Assembly (NCBI RefSeq): GCF_004193775.1
Contig: NC_041021.1
Coordinates: 14,527,198-14,591,197 of the forward strand
Length of the DNA: 64,000 nt
Origin: Glycine soja
Lineage: Eukaryota > Streptophyta > Magnoliopsida > Fabales > Fabaceae
Direction of reading: 5' to 3'
Shown here: positions 48,570-59,608 of the stretch, piece by piece
Layout: each line of letters starts with the position of its first letter
How positions within the stretch are numbered: position 1 is the stretch's first letter
Notes under the pieces: generated by a model
The model's database searches: none
What the model was told of the DNA's origin: nothing
The model's input: only the letters and a program-made list of their open reading frames with translations
Made by a program: the position numbers and the translations under genes

Positions 48570-49959
48570 TGTTAGACATGTGGCCTCAGAAATCTTAAGA
48601 AGGGGGGTTGAATTAAGATTTTACAAACTATTCCCCAATTAAAATTTCTATACAGTTTTTAATGCAAGTTCCAAGTTCCCTTAAAGATGAATTTCTAAAT
48701 GATGATTCAAATTAAACAATCTGAATGTAAATGTTAAGCAACAATAAATAAAATAGTTTAAGGGAAGAGAAAGTGCAAACACAGTTTTTATACTGGTTCG
48801 GCAAAGTCTGTTGCCTATGTCCAGTCCTCAAGAAACCCGCTTGGGAGTTCCACTATCTCGTAAATCCTTTACAACTTCTGAAACACACAAGGACATCCCT
48901 TCCTTTGTGTTCAGATGCCTTACAACAAGAGACTCTCAATCTCTTAGCCCTTTGATTCGAAAGAGAGGGAGAAGAAGATTATCTCTCTTGAAAGAGATAG
49001 ATGTTTACAATGAAACACTCAATTCCTTATTGAATTTCACAAGTGTTTGGCCAAGGAATTATTTGAAGATAAGATGATTTGTATTTGAGAGGATAAGAAC
49101 TTTGAACTCAGTGAAAAACTCTCTTAATCATTTGAGAGGATAAGACTTTTTGGGCAATGAAAAACTATCTTAATTTTTTGAGAGGATAAGACATTTTGGG
49201 AAATGAAAAACTCTCATCATCTTTTGAGAGGATAAGACATTTTGCACAAGCAAAAATCTCATAATATTTTGAGAGGATAAAACATTTTGGACAAAATTCA
49301 AATGAAAAGATGTGACTGTTGGGAATATTTTTTGAAACTACTCATTGGTAATCGATTACAATCTTGGTGTAATCAATTACACAGTTATTTTTCTTGAACA
49401 GTTGTGACTCTCAATTTAAAATTTGAATTTCCAACGTTCAGAGTCACTGGTAATCGATTACAATATTTGTGTAATCAATTACAAGGTTTCAAAAATCTTT
49501 TAAAATGTTTTTCAAGCACTGGTAATCGATTACATGTTTAAAAAATCTTTTTAAAATCTTTTGAAGGCATTTTTAAATGTTTTAAGCTTTTGGTAATCGA
49601 TTACAATATGTTGGTAATCGATTACACATTTTGAAAACCTTTGAAAATTGTTTGAAATGATTTTCAGAAAGCTTTTGTACTTCTGGTAATGGATTACAGT
49701 CTCTGGTAATCGATTACCAGAGAGGAAACTTTAAAATCATTTGTTTTGAAAGGAAAGTAACTTGGCCAAATCTTTGTGCTTTCAAATCTAACTTTTAAAT
49801 CTACCTAATCAATCTTACTTGAATATCTTTGATTGCTTGATGTTTACTTGAATTATCCATGAAGACAAATTTTTCTTGAAATTAAAATCTTCTTGAGTTG
49901 GTCTTGGATATGCTTGACTATTGGCATCATCAAAATCTTCTTGAAGCTTTGCTTTTACA
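48570..49959 (-). mobile_element. Solo copia-like LTR (1390 bp) with TSD TATCA
   Basis: It runs TGTTAGACATGTGGCCTC... to GCTTTTACA, TG...CA, flanked by TATCA on both sides (48565-48569 and 49960-49964). It belongs to the family of the LTRs at 9311 and 10387: same GTGGCCTC start, TACTGGTTCGG and CCAGTCCTCAAG block, and an array of TGGTAATCGATTAC palindromes (49345-49720). Minus orientation follows from the primer site of the 10387 relative. A four-copy run of TTTTGAGAGGATAAGAC-like units lies at 49085-49290. Confidence 0.9.
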
Positions 49960-50883
49960 TATCATTCATGGATATTTTGATTCTCGCTAGCCAAATTGAG
50001 CTGTTCAACACCAGTTACCGTGCATATCATTCAATGTTTTGGTCAAGGATGTGAAAAATACCCAAGGGCCTGGGCAAAAAGGTCATTTCAGGCATTTTTC
50101 TGGGTCCTGGCTCGCCTAGGCTCCCAAATAGCTTAGGGGCAAAGTAACCAACTCACTTGGGTGAGAAAGGTTACTTTGGAGTGAAGCATCAGCTCAATTG
50201 GGTGAGTTGCAAGACCAACAAGTGCTCTCATTTCTTATAAATAGGCATGAGGGAGGCTGAGGAAGGGGTTGGACCTTCATTGTTAAGAGAAATTGGAGAG
50301 AAATTAAAGAGAAGAAGAAGAAAGAAGAGAAAAACAAGGCTGAGGTGCTACAGAATTGCGACCATAATCGACTTCTACATCATTCTTCGTTCGGTGTTCT
50401 TCGTTCATCATCCGGTTAGATTTTTTTTTAAGGATTTGGATACGATATATGCACCCTTAGGGGTCCTCTTTGTTGCTTTGTGCATCTTCATCTCATTCTT
50501 CTACCATCAGTAATCTCTTTTCTTCTTGTAAAGTAAATTTCAACCGGTCATTAGTATCGTAAATCATCTTTTCAAAGTGAATGAAAGTTAATGAATAAAG
50601 CCAAGATGAAACCCACTCATAACTAACTTATTTTTATCAAATATCACTTGAGATCGTTTCAAGGTCCAAAGCCTTGACGATTCTCTCCACTTTTCAAATT
50701 TAAAACATTGTTTCAAGGTCCAACAACTTAAATGACTTTTTTTGTTCGCAACTAAAATCAATCTTTCAAAAACATAAAATCAATTTAACACACAAACTTT
50801 CAGACTTAAAGAACTATGTAGATATGAATTTCTCATCGCACCTGAGGATACATAGGATCAAGGGCAGTACCCTTGTTGACCCC

Positions 50884-50903
50884 AAAAAAGCAAAAAAAAT
50901 ATA
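50884..50903. repeat. Left copy of the LINE target-site duplication (20 bp)
   Basis: AAAAAAGCAAAAAAAATATA is identical to 52939-52958. Confidence 0.92.
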
Positions 50904-52938
50904 CAACAACAACAACAACAACAACGCCTTATCCCACTAGGTGGGGTCGGCTACATGGATCAACTTCCGCCATAACGTTCTATCAAGTACCATACTTCTA
51001 TCCAAACCATTAATTTCGAGATCCTTTTTGATAACCTCTCTTATAGTCTTTTTAGGTCTTCCTCTGCCTCGAATTGTTTGTCTTCTCTCCATCTGGTCTA
51101 CTCTCCTCACTACAGAGTCTACCGGTCTTCTCTCTACATGCCCAAACCACCTAAGTCTATTTTCCACCATCTTCTCTACAATAGGCGCTACTCCAACCCT
51201 CTCTCTAATAGCTTCGTTTCTAATTTTATCCTGTCGAGTCTTACCACACATCCACCGCAACATCCTCATCTCCGCTACACCTACTTTATTCTCATGTTGG
51301 CTCTTGACCGCCCAACATTCTGTTCCGTACAAAATCGCCGGTCTTACCGCAGTCCGATAAAACTTTCCCTTTAGCTTGATCGGTACCTTTGCATCACATA
51401 ACACCCCCGATGCTTTTCTCCATTTCATCCATCCTGCTTGAATGCGATGATTCACATCCCCTTCAATTTCCCCATCATCCTGTATTACAGACCCAAGATA
51501 TTTAAACCGTGTGACTTGAGGGATAATATGGTCTCCTATTTTCACCTCTGAGTTAGAAACCCTCCTTCTTTTGTTGAACTTACATTCCATATACTCCGAT
51601 TTGCTTCTGCTTAGGCGAAAGCCATGTGTTTCTAGAGCTCGTCTCCAAGTTTCCAACCTCTCATTCAACTCCTCCCTCGACTCTCCAAGGAGGACTATGT
51701 CATCTGCAAAAAGCATGCATCTCGGCGCTATCTCTTGGATTTGTTCCGTGAGGACATCCAGAATTAAGGTAAAAAGGTAGGGGCTAAGGGTTGACCCTTG
51801 ATGTAAACCAATTGTGATGGGAAAATCGTCTGACTCTCCATCCTGTGTCCTAACACTAGTCGATACCCTATCATACATATCTTGGATAGCTCGAATATAT
51901 GCAACCCTAACCCCTTTCTTCTCTAGAGCTTTCCACAAAATCTCTCTAGGCACTCTATCATACGCTTTCTCCAAGTCAATAAAAATCAAGTGCAAGTCTT
52001 GTTGGGCCATGCGATATTGCTCCATCACCCGCCGTAATAAATAAATCGCTTCCATGGTCGACCTTCCCGGCATGAAACCAAATTGATTCTCAGTAACTTG
52101 AGTCTCCTTTCTTAATCTTCGTTCGATCACTCTTTCCCATAATTTCATGGTATGACTCATGAGCTTGATTCCCCTATAATTTGCACAATTTTGTATATCC
52201 CCCTTGTTCTTATAGATTGGCACTAACGTGCTTCTCCTCCATTCCTCCGGCATGCGTTTTGACCTCATAATTTCGTTAAAGAGTTCGGTGAGCCACTCAA
52301 GACCTCTATCTCCAAGAGTTTTCCACACTTCAATAGGTATGTTGTCTGGCCCCACCGCCTTACCATTACTCATTCTTTTCAACGCTTCCTTTACTTCCTG
52401 TTTCTGAATCCGACGATAGTACTTATAGTTCCGGTCCTCTTCTCTTGTGTCTAGACTGCTAGAGTCATATCCATATTCATCATTAAATAAGTTGTGGAAA
52501 TACGCCTTCCACCTTTCCTTGATATCTTTTTCATGCACTAAGACTTTGCCTTCTTCATCCTTAACACACTTTACTTGATCCAAATCTCTAGTCTTCCTCT
52601 CTCTACCCTTAGCAAGCCTATATATAGATCTTTCTCCATCCCTGGTTCCTAGAGCTTGGTATAGTCCGTCAAAAGCTTGGGCTCTTGCCTCACTCACCGC
52701 CTTTTTGGTTTCATTTCTAGCTATCTTATACTTATCCCAAGTTTCAGAATTTCTACACCTAGACCACTCCTTGAAACACTCCTTTTTTACTCTAACTTTG
52801 CTCTGAACATTTTCATTCCACCACCACGATTCTTTACCCCTAGGTCCAAAACCTCTAGATTCACCCAACGTCTCTTTAGCCACTTTAATAATCTCTTGGG
52901 ACATCTTGTTCCACATATCATTTGCACTTCCTTGTGAT
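50904..52938 (-). mobile_element. RTE-type LINE, 5' truncated, inside LTR B
   Basis: It is bounded by a perfect 20-bp target duplication (50884-50903 and 52939-52958). Its 3' end (plus-strand left) is a (TTG)n tail in minus sense directly after a very short 3' untranslated region, typical of plant RTE-clade LINEs rather than L1 with poly(A). The AP endonuclease half is missing, so it is 5' truncated. The reading frame is uninterrupted, suggesting a fairly young insertion. Confidence 0.9.
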
Positions 52939-53003
52939 AAAAAAGCAAAAAAAATATAAAAAGGGAAAATAAATAATTTTGAAGTCATGTTGCGTACACT
53001 CAA
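50937..53003 (-). CDS. RTE-clade LINE reverse transcriptase, N terminus fused to LTR sequence
   Basis: The frame has 688 codons. The first about 22 codons (MSVRNMTSKLFIFPF...) come from the LTR and target duplication. LINE sequence starts near 52938 at QGSANDMW. RT blocks in order: NGKAVGPDNIPIEVWK, ANYRGIKLMSHTMKLWER, ENQFGFMPGRSTMEAIYLLR, LIFIDLEKAYDRVPRE, GLHQGSTLSPYLFTLILDVL, and catalytic CMLFADDIVLLGES at about residue 433. The C-terminal part has FKYLGSVIQDDGEIEGDV and MRWFGHVERRP-like text, then the stop. It would copy LINE RNA at nicked chromosomal DNA. The missing endonuclease domain makes it non-functional as an autonomous LINE. Confidence 0.9.
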   Translation of the reverse strand: MSVRNMTSKLFIFPFYIFFAFLSQGSANDMWNKMSQEIIKVAKETLGESRGFGPRGKESWWWNENVQSKVRVKKECFKEWSRCRNSETWDKYKIARNETKKAVSEARAQAFDGLYQALGTRDGERSIYRLAKGRERKTRDLDQVKCVKDEEGKVLVHEKDIKERWKAYFHNLFNDEYGYDSSSLDTREEDRNYKYYRRIQKQEVKEALKRMSNGKAVGPDNIPIEVWKTLGDRGLEWLTELFNEIMRSKRMPEEWRRSTLVPIYKNKGDIQNCANYRGIKLMSHTMKLWERVIERRLRKETQVTENQFGFMPGRSTMEAIYLLRRVMEQYRMAQQDLHLIFIDLEKAYDRVPREILWKALEKKGVRVAYIRAIQDMYDRVSTSVRTQDGESDDFPITIGLHQGSTLSPYLFTLILDVLTEQIQEIAPRCMLFADDIVLLGESREELNERLETWRRALETHGFRLSRSKSEYMECKFNKRRRVSNSEVKIGDHIIPQVTRFKYLGSVIQDDGEIEGDVNHRIQAGWMKWRKASGVLCDAKVPIKLKGKFYRTAVRPAILYGTECWAVKSQHENKVGVAEMRMLRWMCGKTRQDKIRNEAIRERVGVAPIVEKMVENRLRWFGHVERRPVDSVVRRVDQMERRQTIRGRGRPKKTIREVIKKDLEINGLDRSMVLDRTLWRKLIHVADPT

Positions 53004-53231
53004 TCAAAGGCTGTCGTCCCTTGTGACGGGCGCGCAGGGTGCTAATACCTTCCGCATGCGTAAACAACTCCCGAACCCTTATTTTCAAAATCTGCAGACC
53101 TCGTTTTGGTTTTTCTAACATTTTCCTCGAATAAACGTTGGTGGCGACTCCCACGCATTTTCTTCATGAGAAGACGCACCTTTCTTTTTTATCTCGCCTC
53201 GCCCTCCCGTCGAAGGGTAGGTTGCGACAGT

Positions 53232-53250
53232 TGGTGACTCCACTGGGGAC
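53232..53250 (+). other. Primer binding site of element B
   Basis: TGGTGACTCCACTGGGGAC lies two bases after the LTR end TTGCGACA. Confidence 0.8.
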
Positions 53251-54184
53251 TATTAGAGAGTTAGGCCATTCCGTCAGAGTGCAATATTTTTTATCATGAA
53301 TTCTTTATTTATGTTCCCTTTTCCCTTTTATCTTTTGTTTTTTCCATATTTGTATATAACCTTTGCTATGTTGTTGTGTTTGGTGTGTGTTTGTCTATCG
53401 ATTATATTCATAGTTAGAAATAATTTTTTCTAAGTATACATGGCACCTATACCTCGCACACACATTGAGATATTAGGCCCTATACCCGGGTCTATGTGAG
53501 CCATAAGGAGTGAAGGTCGATCTATGGTCATGCTGGGTCTCTGACTCGCTTGATAACAGTGAAGTCTCATCTAGAGTTTCCTCTTTTGGTGATACATTGT
53601 TGCTGATAGTCCCTATCGCCACAATGTATTACCTAAGAGGATGATATCTCTAGAAGCCAGTAAAGTTACATGAAACCACCCTTGGGAGTTATCACTAGAA
53701 GTGGACTTTTGGATCCTTTCCATTAGGTTCCTGAATTAGGGGGCACATAGTAAACTCACTCTGGCATGTTCCTTGATTGCATCATGCATCTCTTCATGGC
53801 ATCATAATGGACATATCATTCCTGCATTGATCATTTATCATATTCATGCATTGCACTTGCATGAGTCATTGCATCATCACACATCTTCATTTAGCATTCT
53901 TTTGTTCTGCCAACTACATAATTTTATTTTCACAATTCGCACGCTACGTTCACTCATGCATGATCCTTGCATTTTCCTATGCAAAAGAAAAAACAAAAAC
54001 AAAAACAAAAAAGGAACAAAAGAAAGGCACAATAAAGCATGAAAGTTTACACCACATTCTTAGTTACATGTGTTAGGTACCATGATGATGGCTATAAACC
54101 AACCATGTTGGGATTATACACTCATTTCTCTTAAAAAATGATTGAAAATCATGTGAACATGGTACCTAATGCATGGTTAACTAT
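53251..54184 (+). other. Untranslated leader of element B, cut by element C
   Basis: No gene is present. The conserved leader block (ATACCCGGGT to AGTCCCTATCGCC) is at about 53475-53610. The rest aligns in reverse with 4480-4930 and 5884-6375 of element A and serves as the empty-site reference for the solo LTR at 4934-5878. Similarity to A continues to GGTTAACTA at 54176-54183, then LTR C begins. Confidence 0.7.
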
Positions 54185-55854
54185 TGTCATACCCTAATTT
54201 CGTCCGGGGACCTTTGCTTGATGACATGCGACCATTCTTTGGTCCTTGTGAGGTGCTTGGCACCCATCATTAGGCAATTTATGAAATTCCAGGACATGCC
54301 GAAAAACCAAAAAAATATTGATGCACAATCCGTAAGTTTCCGTGACACACCGGAAATCAAATGGAAGCATCGTTGTATAATTAAGTGAGGTTCCGTAACA
54401 TTCCGTAAGTCAAAAGGGGGGATGATTATGTAATCTGCAAGGTTCCGTAACATTACGGAAAGAAAACAAGTATCGTTACGAAATTCGTAAGTTTCCGTAA
54501 CTTTACGAAAAAAGAATCACCAAAAAAAACAGCAGAGGGGGTGTACTTAGTAAAAATGGGGGTGCAAATAGAACCCAGGCCCACTTAGGCCCTCCAGAAT
54601 ATTCCTCCAGAAGGCTGTTGCTTCTGGAGGAAGCAACCTGGCTCGCCTGGGCGAGCTGAGCTCGCCTGGGCGAGCTGGGCGGCAACCACCTCCCCTATTT
54701 TGCTATAAATAGGGGAGGAAATGAAGAAGGAAGGGGTTCAGCCCCTTAGGCACTTCTCTCTCTTTCGAATTTTCTTGGAAAAATTGTTTCCGTGAAGAAA
54801 ATCTAAGCCGAGGCGCTTCCGAAACGTTTCCGTAATGTTTTCCGTGAGGAATTTCGCAAAGGTTTCAACCGTTCTTCGACGTTCTTCATTCGTTCTTCAT
54901 CGTTCTTCGATCTTCAACGGGTAAGTACCTCGAACCAAGCTTTTCGATTCATTCTATGCACCCATGGTGGTCCACATTGTGTTTCGTGCATTTTTATTCT
55001 CGTTTTGTTTACTTTTTATACCCCCTGTTGACGTGCTTAAGCCATTTTACTTAAGTCATTTCTCGCTTAACTTAAAAATAAAATCAATTTCCACCGAACG
55101 TTTGAATTGTATTATCCGTTAACTTCGGTTAAAATGAATTCCGACCGTTCGGTCGTGCCGTAACCACGTTGGAAATCAAAAAGAGGTAAAAAATAATATA
55201 ATAATAAAAAAAACATCTTTTTAGTAAAATAAAGCGGAAAATCAATCGGACGTTTTCTCTTTGGGATTTCTCATTCTTAATCGAATTGATTAATAACTAA
55301 AGTGAAACTAAGGCTAAAATCAACTCGCCTAGTCAAGCTCGTCCACAAAAATAGACTTTTGAAGTTTGTCATTTCAATTTCTCACTAAGTAAAATGGATC
55401 ATTTTCAAGGTCCAACGCCTTAAAATGATCACCTCTTAAGTAAAAAGAATCACTTGATAAGAAAGAACTACGTAGGTCTGATTTTCTCATCCCAAATTGA
55501 GGAATACGTAGGAGCAAAGGGAAACACCCTTGTCGACCACAAAAAAAGAAAAAATATAAAAAGGGTATAAAGGATATAAGAACATAAAAGGGAACATAAA
55601 AATCAAAGTCATGTTTGCACATTCGATTAAAGGCTGCCGTCCCTTGGGACGGACGTGTGGGGTGCTAATACCTTCCCCGTGCGTAAATACAACTCCCGAA
55701 CCTTTCACTAAAAAGTTCGTAGATCGCGTCTTTTCCGGTTTTTCCGACGTTTTCCTCGAATAAACGTTGGTGGCGACTCCGCGCGTATTCCTTTCGTGGA
55801 ACACGCATCCCGCGAGTCTCGCGTCGCCCTCCCGCCGAAGGGTAGGTTGCGACA
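54185..55854 (+). repeat. 5' LTR of element C (1670 bp)
   Basis: It starts TGTCATACCCTAATTTCGTC and ends GGTTGCGACA. The TATA box GCTATAAATAGG is at 54702-54713. Immediately upstream are two perfect palindromes GCTCGCCTGGGCGAGC (54643-54681). Upstream of that, several CGTAA(G/C)(T/A)TTCCGTAAC-like repeats occur (54330-54510). The start, the GGTCCAACGCCTTAAAATGAT block and the terminal 250 bp are shared with LTRs A and B, but much of U3 differs, so C is a related subfamily. Confidence 0.88.
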
Positions 55855-55856
55855 GT

Positions 55857-55875
55857 TGGCGACTCCGCTGGGGAC
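55857..55875 (+). other. Primer binding site of element C
   Basis: TGGCGACTCCGCTGGGGAC lies two bases after the LTR end. Confidence 0.8.
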
Positions 55876-56724
55876 AATTTTTAGAGAGTTAGGCCATTTA
55901 ATCTTGTGCAAATGCTTTACCATGACTTACTCCTTTGTTGTTTTCCTTCATTATGTACTTGTGTATATAAACTCTTTGTTGCTTTTAGTGCGTTTTAAAA
56001 TGTATGCATGAGGTAAATATTTATTCATTTGATGCACACAAACACCAACACTATTTGCACACACTGTGAGTGAAAAAAGGGCCCTATACCCGGGTTCATG
56101 GGAACATAAGGAGTGGAGGTGAATATGTGATCATGCTAGGTCTCCGACTTGCTTGATTACAGTGAACCCTCATCTAGAGCTTTTCTCTTTGAAAACTTAC
56201 TGTTGCTAGTAGTCCCTACTGCTGCAATATGTTCTTCGAAGGGGATGATACCTCTAGAAACCATCAAGAGAGATATGACTACCTTGGGGATTATTACTAA
56301 AAGCCTAGTTAGCTCTTTCCCTTATAGGTCCCTTAAATAGGGGCATGGAGCAAACACGTTGCGTGCCATTTTTCACACTGCCATGCATAAAGTGTCATGT
56401 ACCCTTATTGCTTATATTTGTTTGTAAATATTGTCGTACTATGTACATCTCCGTATTGTACCTCTCGCATATGCATCATGCGTGGGGTCCGTCTTAATCC
56501 CCTCCTTAAACAAACCAACGGAGAGTCTGTGTCACCTTCTTAAATACATACGTTGTTTGCCATGCTGCCCAAACGTTGTATCCAAGAAGGAGACAGTTTC
56601 TCGGGCTCCCGCATTCTTAAATTACATCTGTGTCATATGCATTTCTTCATGCATTCATCCATTCCACCCATGATAGATGTCGGAGTTTTGATTCGCACTA
56701 GATTTTATTTCACTTTAGTAAAAC
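55876..56724 (+). other. Untranslated leader of element C
   Basis: No gene is present. The conserved block shared with A and B is at about 56085-56210 (CCTATACCCGGGTTCATG, GCTAGGTCTCCGACTTGC, AGTAGTCCCTACTG). Confidence 0.65.
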
Positions 56725-58320
56725 ATGGGATCAAGTCAAAAGCCTTCACTTAAAAAGAGGTTTTATCCAGTCAAGGTCAAGAGCCTAGGGATCACTAGTT
56801 TACGAGAGTTGGGGCAATTAATGGGTCAACATCAACGGCAAGCCTTCCGCAAAGTCTATGGTAAGATTTGGGACCTAGCTAGGGTAGAAGTCTCCATGGA
56901 ACCGATTGCATCCCTTTCCCAGTATTATGACCAGCCCCTAAAGGTGCTTCACATTCGAGGACTTCCAGCTAGTGCCAACTGTGAAAGAGTTTGAAGAAAT
57001 CCTGGGATGCCCACTGGGGGGAAGGAAGCCATATCTTTTTTCTGGGTTCTATCCCTCAACGACAAGAGTTGCCAAGGTAGTGAAAATCTCAGCACAAGAG
57101 TTGGACCGTGTAAAGCAAAACAGAAATGGAGTAGTCGGAGTACCAAGGAAGTGTTTGGAGGAAAGGGCAAAGGCCTTGGCAAATCAAGGCGAATGGGATT
57201 TCTTTTATTGACATCTTGGCGCTTTTGATCTTTGGAGTTGTCCTCTTTCCGAATATGGAAGGGTTAGTGGACCTAGCAGCGATTGACGCTTTCCTCGCCT
57301 TTCATCATGGCAAGGAAAGCCCGGTCGTCGCCATTTTGGCCATGTATGACACGTTCGACCGGGGATGTGAAAAGAGCAGCGCAAGAATTGTTTGTTGTGC
57401 ACTGGCTCTCTATGTGTGGCTGGTTTCACACCTTTTTCTCCAAGAAGGTAGGCCCGTCTATCCGTTACAAGGTCACCGCTCGTGCGTCCAAAAAGGAAAG
57501 GCGAATTGGGACCAACTCTTGGCTAGCATGGAGGGGCGTCTATTAATATGTTCCCTCGCTAGAAGGAAGGAAGAATCAGGATTCTATCTTCATGCGAAGG
57601 ATGTCCCATGAGAGGAGTGCCATCAGACGAAAGCATCATGCCTTTCATCGCACGGGGTTTCAGTGACCCCAATGCGAGGGTACTCGAAGGAGTTCACAAG
57701 GCATGTGATGCGGTGTGAAGAAAGGACAGAGAGCTTAGGGGAAGCAGTAATGGGAGCATCGGCGGCTATCATAAGTGGCTGAGAGTCCGAACACAAGGAC
57801 TGGATTGGCTCCCAAATCTAAAGACTGTGAGAGACGATGAGGTTAAAGCTTCGGAAGAAAGTGATGAGGTACAAGCCCTAAAGGCAGAGCTTGAAAGAGC
57901 CTGGGTAGTTGAAGAGAAGTTCAAGTCCATAGCCATCAAAGTCTGAAAAGAGTATGATGAACTAAGGGATGTCAATATGGCCACCGATGAAGCCTTGGAA
58001 TGAGAAACCAAGAAGGCCAGAAAGGAAGAACACGACCAAAGCAAAATTTTGAGGGGCTTTATAGGGCAGCAATAGTGAGCTCAAGCTCCGAAGAGGTGAA
58101 AGGAATCATCACGGGTCAAAGGCATGATCTTGAAGGATGAGCTAAAGGTTTGCCTTAGGTCGAAAAGAAATTTGTCCCAACAGTTAAGCGAGACTGAAGG
58201 GAATATGTGGGCCATCATCGATGAGTGCAAAGAGAAGCTAAATCTAGCGGCGACTCACGAGCAAAGGCTAGAGGATGAGTATGCCAAGATATCAGCAGAA
58301 AGGGAAAAGGAAAAGTGGTG
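56725..58320 (+). pseudogene. Element C ORF1: DUF7745-like domain plus coiled coil, broken
   Basis: The first frame (MGSSQKPSLKKRFYPVKVKS, LARVEVSMEPIASLSQYYDQ) shifts near 56945 into FEEILGCPLGGRKPYLFSGF, and again near 57205 into ALLIFGVVLFPNMEGLVDLA, AIDAFLAFHHGKESPVVAIL and CCALALYVWLVSHLF. This is the plant-specific domain (DUF7745, related to plant mobile domain) found as a first ORF in legume Tat/Ogre-like elements. From about 57780 the text is charged and helical (VQALKAELERAWVVEEKFKS, LSQQLSETEGNMWAIIDECK), a predicted coiled coil, with several stops. Function of ORF1 is unknown. It is not gag. Confidence 0.75.
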
Positions 58321-59608
58321 GAGGAACAAGATGGCGAAGCACCCCACGCTTCGAATAAAGATATTCCGGCAAAGGGGCCCCCGGAGAAAAAGGATGGTAG
58401 AAAGGAGGTGTCGCTAGAGGAAGCCAGTGAGTTCCTTCGGATAATTCAGCAGAGCGAATTCAAGGTTATCGAACAGCTCAACAAAACCCCGGCTAGGGTT
58501 TTGCTGTTGGAGTTACTTATGAGCTCCGAGCCTCATCGGGCTCTGCTAGTAAAAGTGCTGAACGAGGCTCACGTGGCCCAAGATATCTCGGTAGAAGGTT
58601 TCGGAGGGCTGGTCAACAATATCACTGCCAACAACTATCTTGCCTTCGCCGAAGAAGAAATCCCCGCCGAGGGGAGAGGGCATAATAAGGCTTTACACGT
58701 ATCAGTCAAGTGTATGGACCATATCGTAGCCAAGGTGCTCATCGATAATGGTTCCAGTTTAAACGTGATGCCTAAGAGCACTTTGGAGAAGTTACCATTC
58801 AATGCTTCCCACTTAAAATCAAGTTCAATGGTGGTTCGGGCCTTCGACGGCACTCGCCGAGAGGTTAGGGGAGAGATCGATCTCCCTGTACAAATAGGCC
58901 CTCACACCTGTCAAGTCACCTTCCAAATAATGGATATTAACCCCCCCCCTACAGCTGCCTGTTGGGGCGCCCGTGGATCCACTCAGTGGGAGTTGTGCCT
59001 TCTACACTCCACCAAAAGCTGAAATTCGTAGTGGAGGGGCACTTGGTCATCGTGTCAGGCGAGGAAGATATCTTGGTAAGCTGCCCATCCTCCATGCCTT
59101 ATGTGGAAGCCGCAGAAGAATCGTTAGAAACCGCTTTCCAGTCTTTTGAGGTGGTCAGCATTTCCTCCGTGGACTCCCTCTTTGGGCAGCCTTGTCTGTC
59201 CGATGCAGCGGTAATGATGGCCCGAGTTATGTTGGGGAACGGTTATGAACCCGGGATGGGTTTAGGCAAAGACAACGGCGGCATAACTAGCCTGATAAAT
59301 ACCCAAGGAAATCGTGGGAAGTATGGTTTAGGCTATAAACCCACTCAGGCGGACATGAAAAGAAGCATCGCGGGAAGGAAGAACAGTGGTCAAAGCTCGC
59401 GTTGGAGACAAGAAAGTGAAGGAAGCCCGCCCTGCCACATAAGTAGAAGCTTTATAAGCGCGGGTCTGGGAGACAAAAGTCAAGCGTTCGCGATATGCGA
59501 GGATGATATTCCGAGTACTTTGGATTTGGTACGACCATGCCCTCCTGATTTCCAGCTGGGAAATTGGCGAGTGGAGGAACGCTCCGGCATTTACGCGACG
59601 AGCATAAT
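58315..59608 (+). pseudogene. pro: Element C protease and G-patch region (one frameshift)
   Basis: The first frame from 58315 has the conserved Tat linker EEASEFLRIIQQSEFKVIEQ and ALLVKVLNEAHVAQDISVEG, then the protease active site VLIDNGSSLNVMP (about residue 141) and HTCQVTFQIMD. In a run of nine C (58941-58949) the frame shifts to SCLLGRPWIHSVGVVP, the conserved second protease motif. A G-patch follows (MLGNGYEPGMGLGKDNGGIT and GKYGLGYKP, about 59220-59345). It ends at a splice-donor-like AT|GTAAAC. The protease would process the polyprotein. G-patch modules bind RNA or helicases. Confidence 0.82.

Larger units (their letters stand above)
48538..53229 (+). repeat. 5' LTR of element B, interrupted by a solo LTR and a LINE
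   Basis: The pieces are 48538-48569, 49965-50903 and 52959-53229. It starts TGTCATACCC and ends TTGCGACA. A TATA box lies near 50236-50244 with decayed GCTCGCC palindromes upstream (50110-50210). The rejoined ends match LTR A and LTR 47181 across both insertion points. Confidence 0.85.
48538..54184 (+). mobile_element. Element B: Tat-type Ty3/gypsy element, 5' LTR and leader only
   Basis: The 5' LTR spans 48538-53229 because it holds two nested insertions. It is followed by primer site 53232-53250 and leader 53251-54184. Element C is inserted at 54184/54185, and any gag/pol of B would lie beyond C outside the window. Removing the nested elements and one copy of each target duplication leaves an LTR of 1242 bp, close to the 1285 bp of LTR A. 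Confidence 0.8.
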
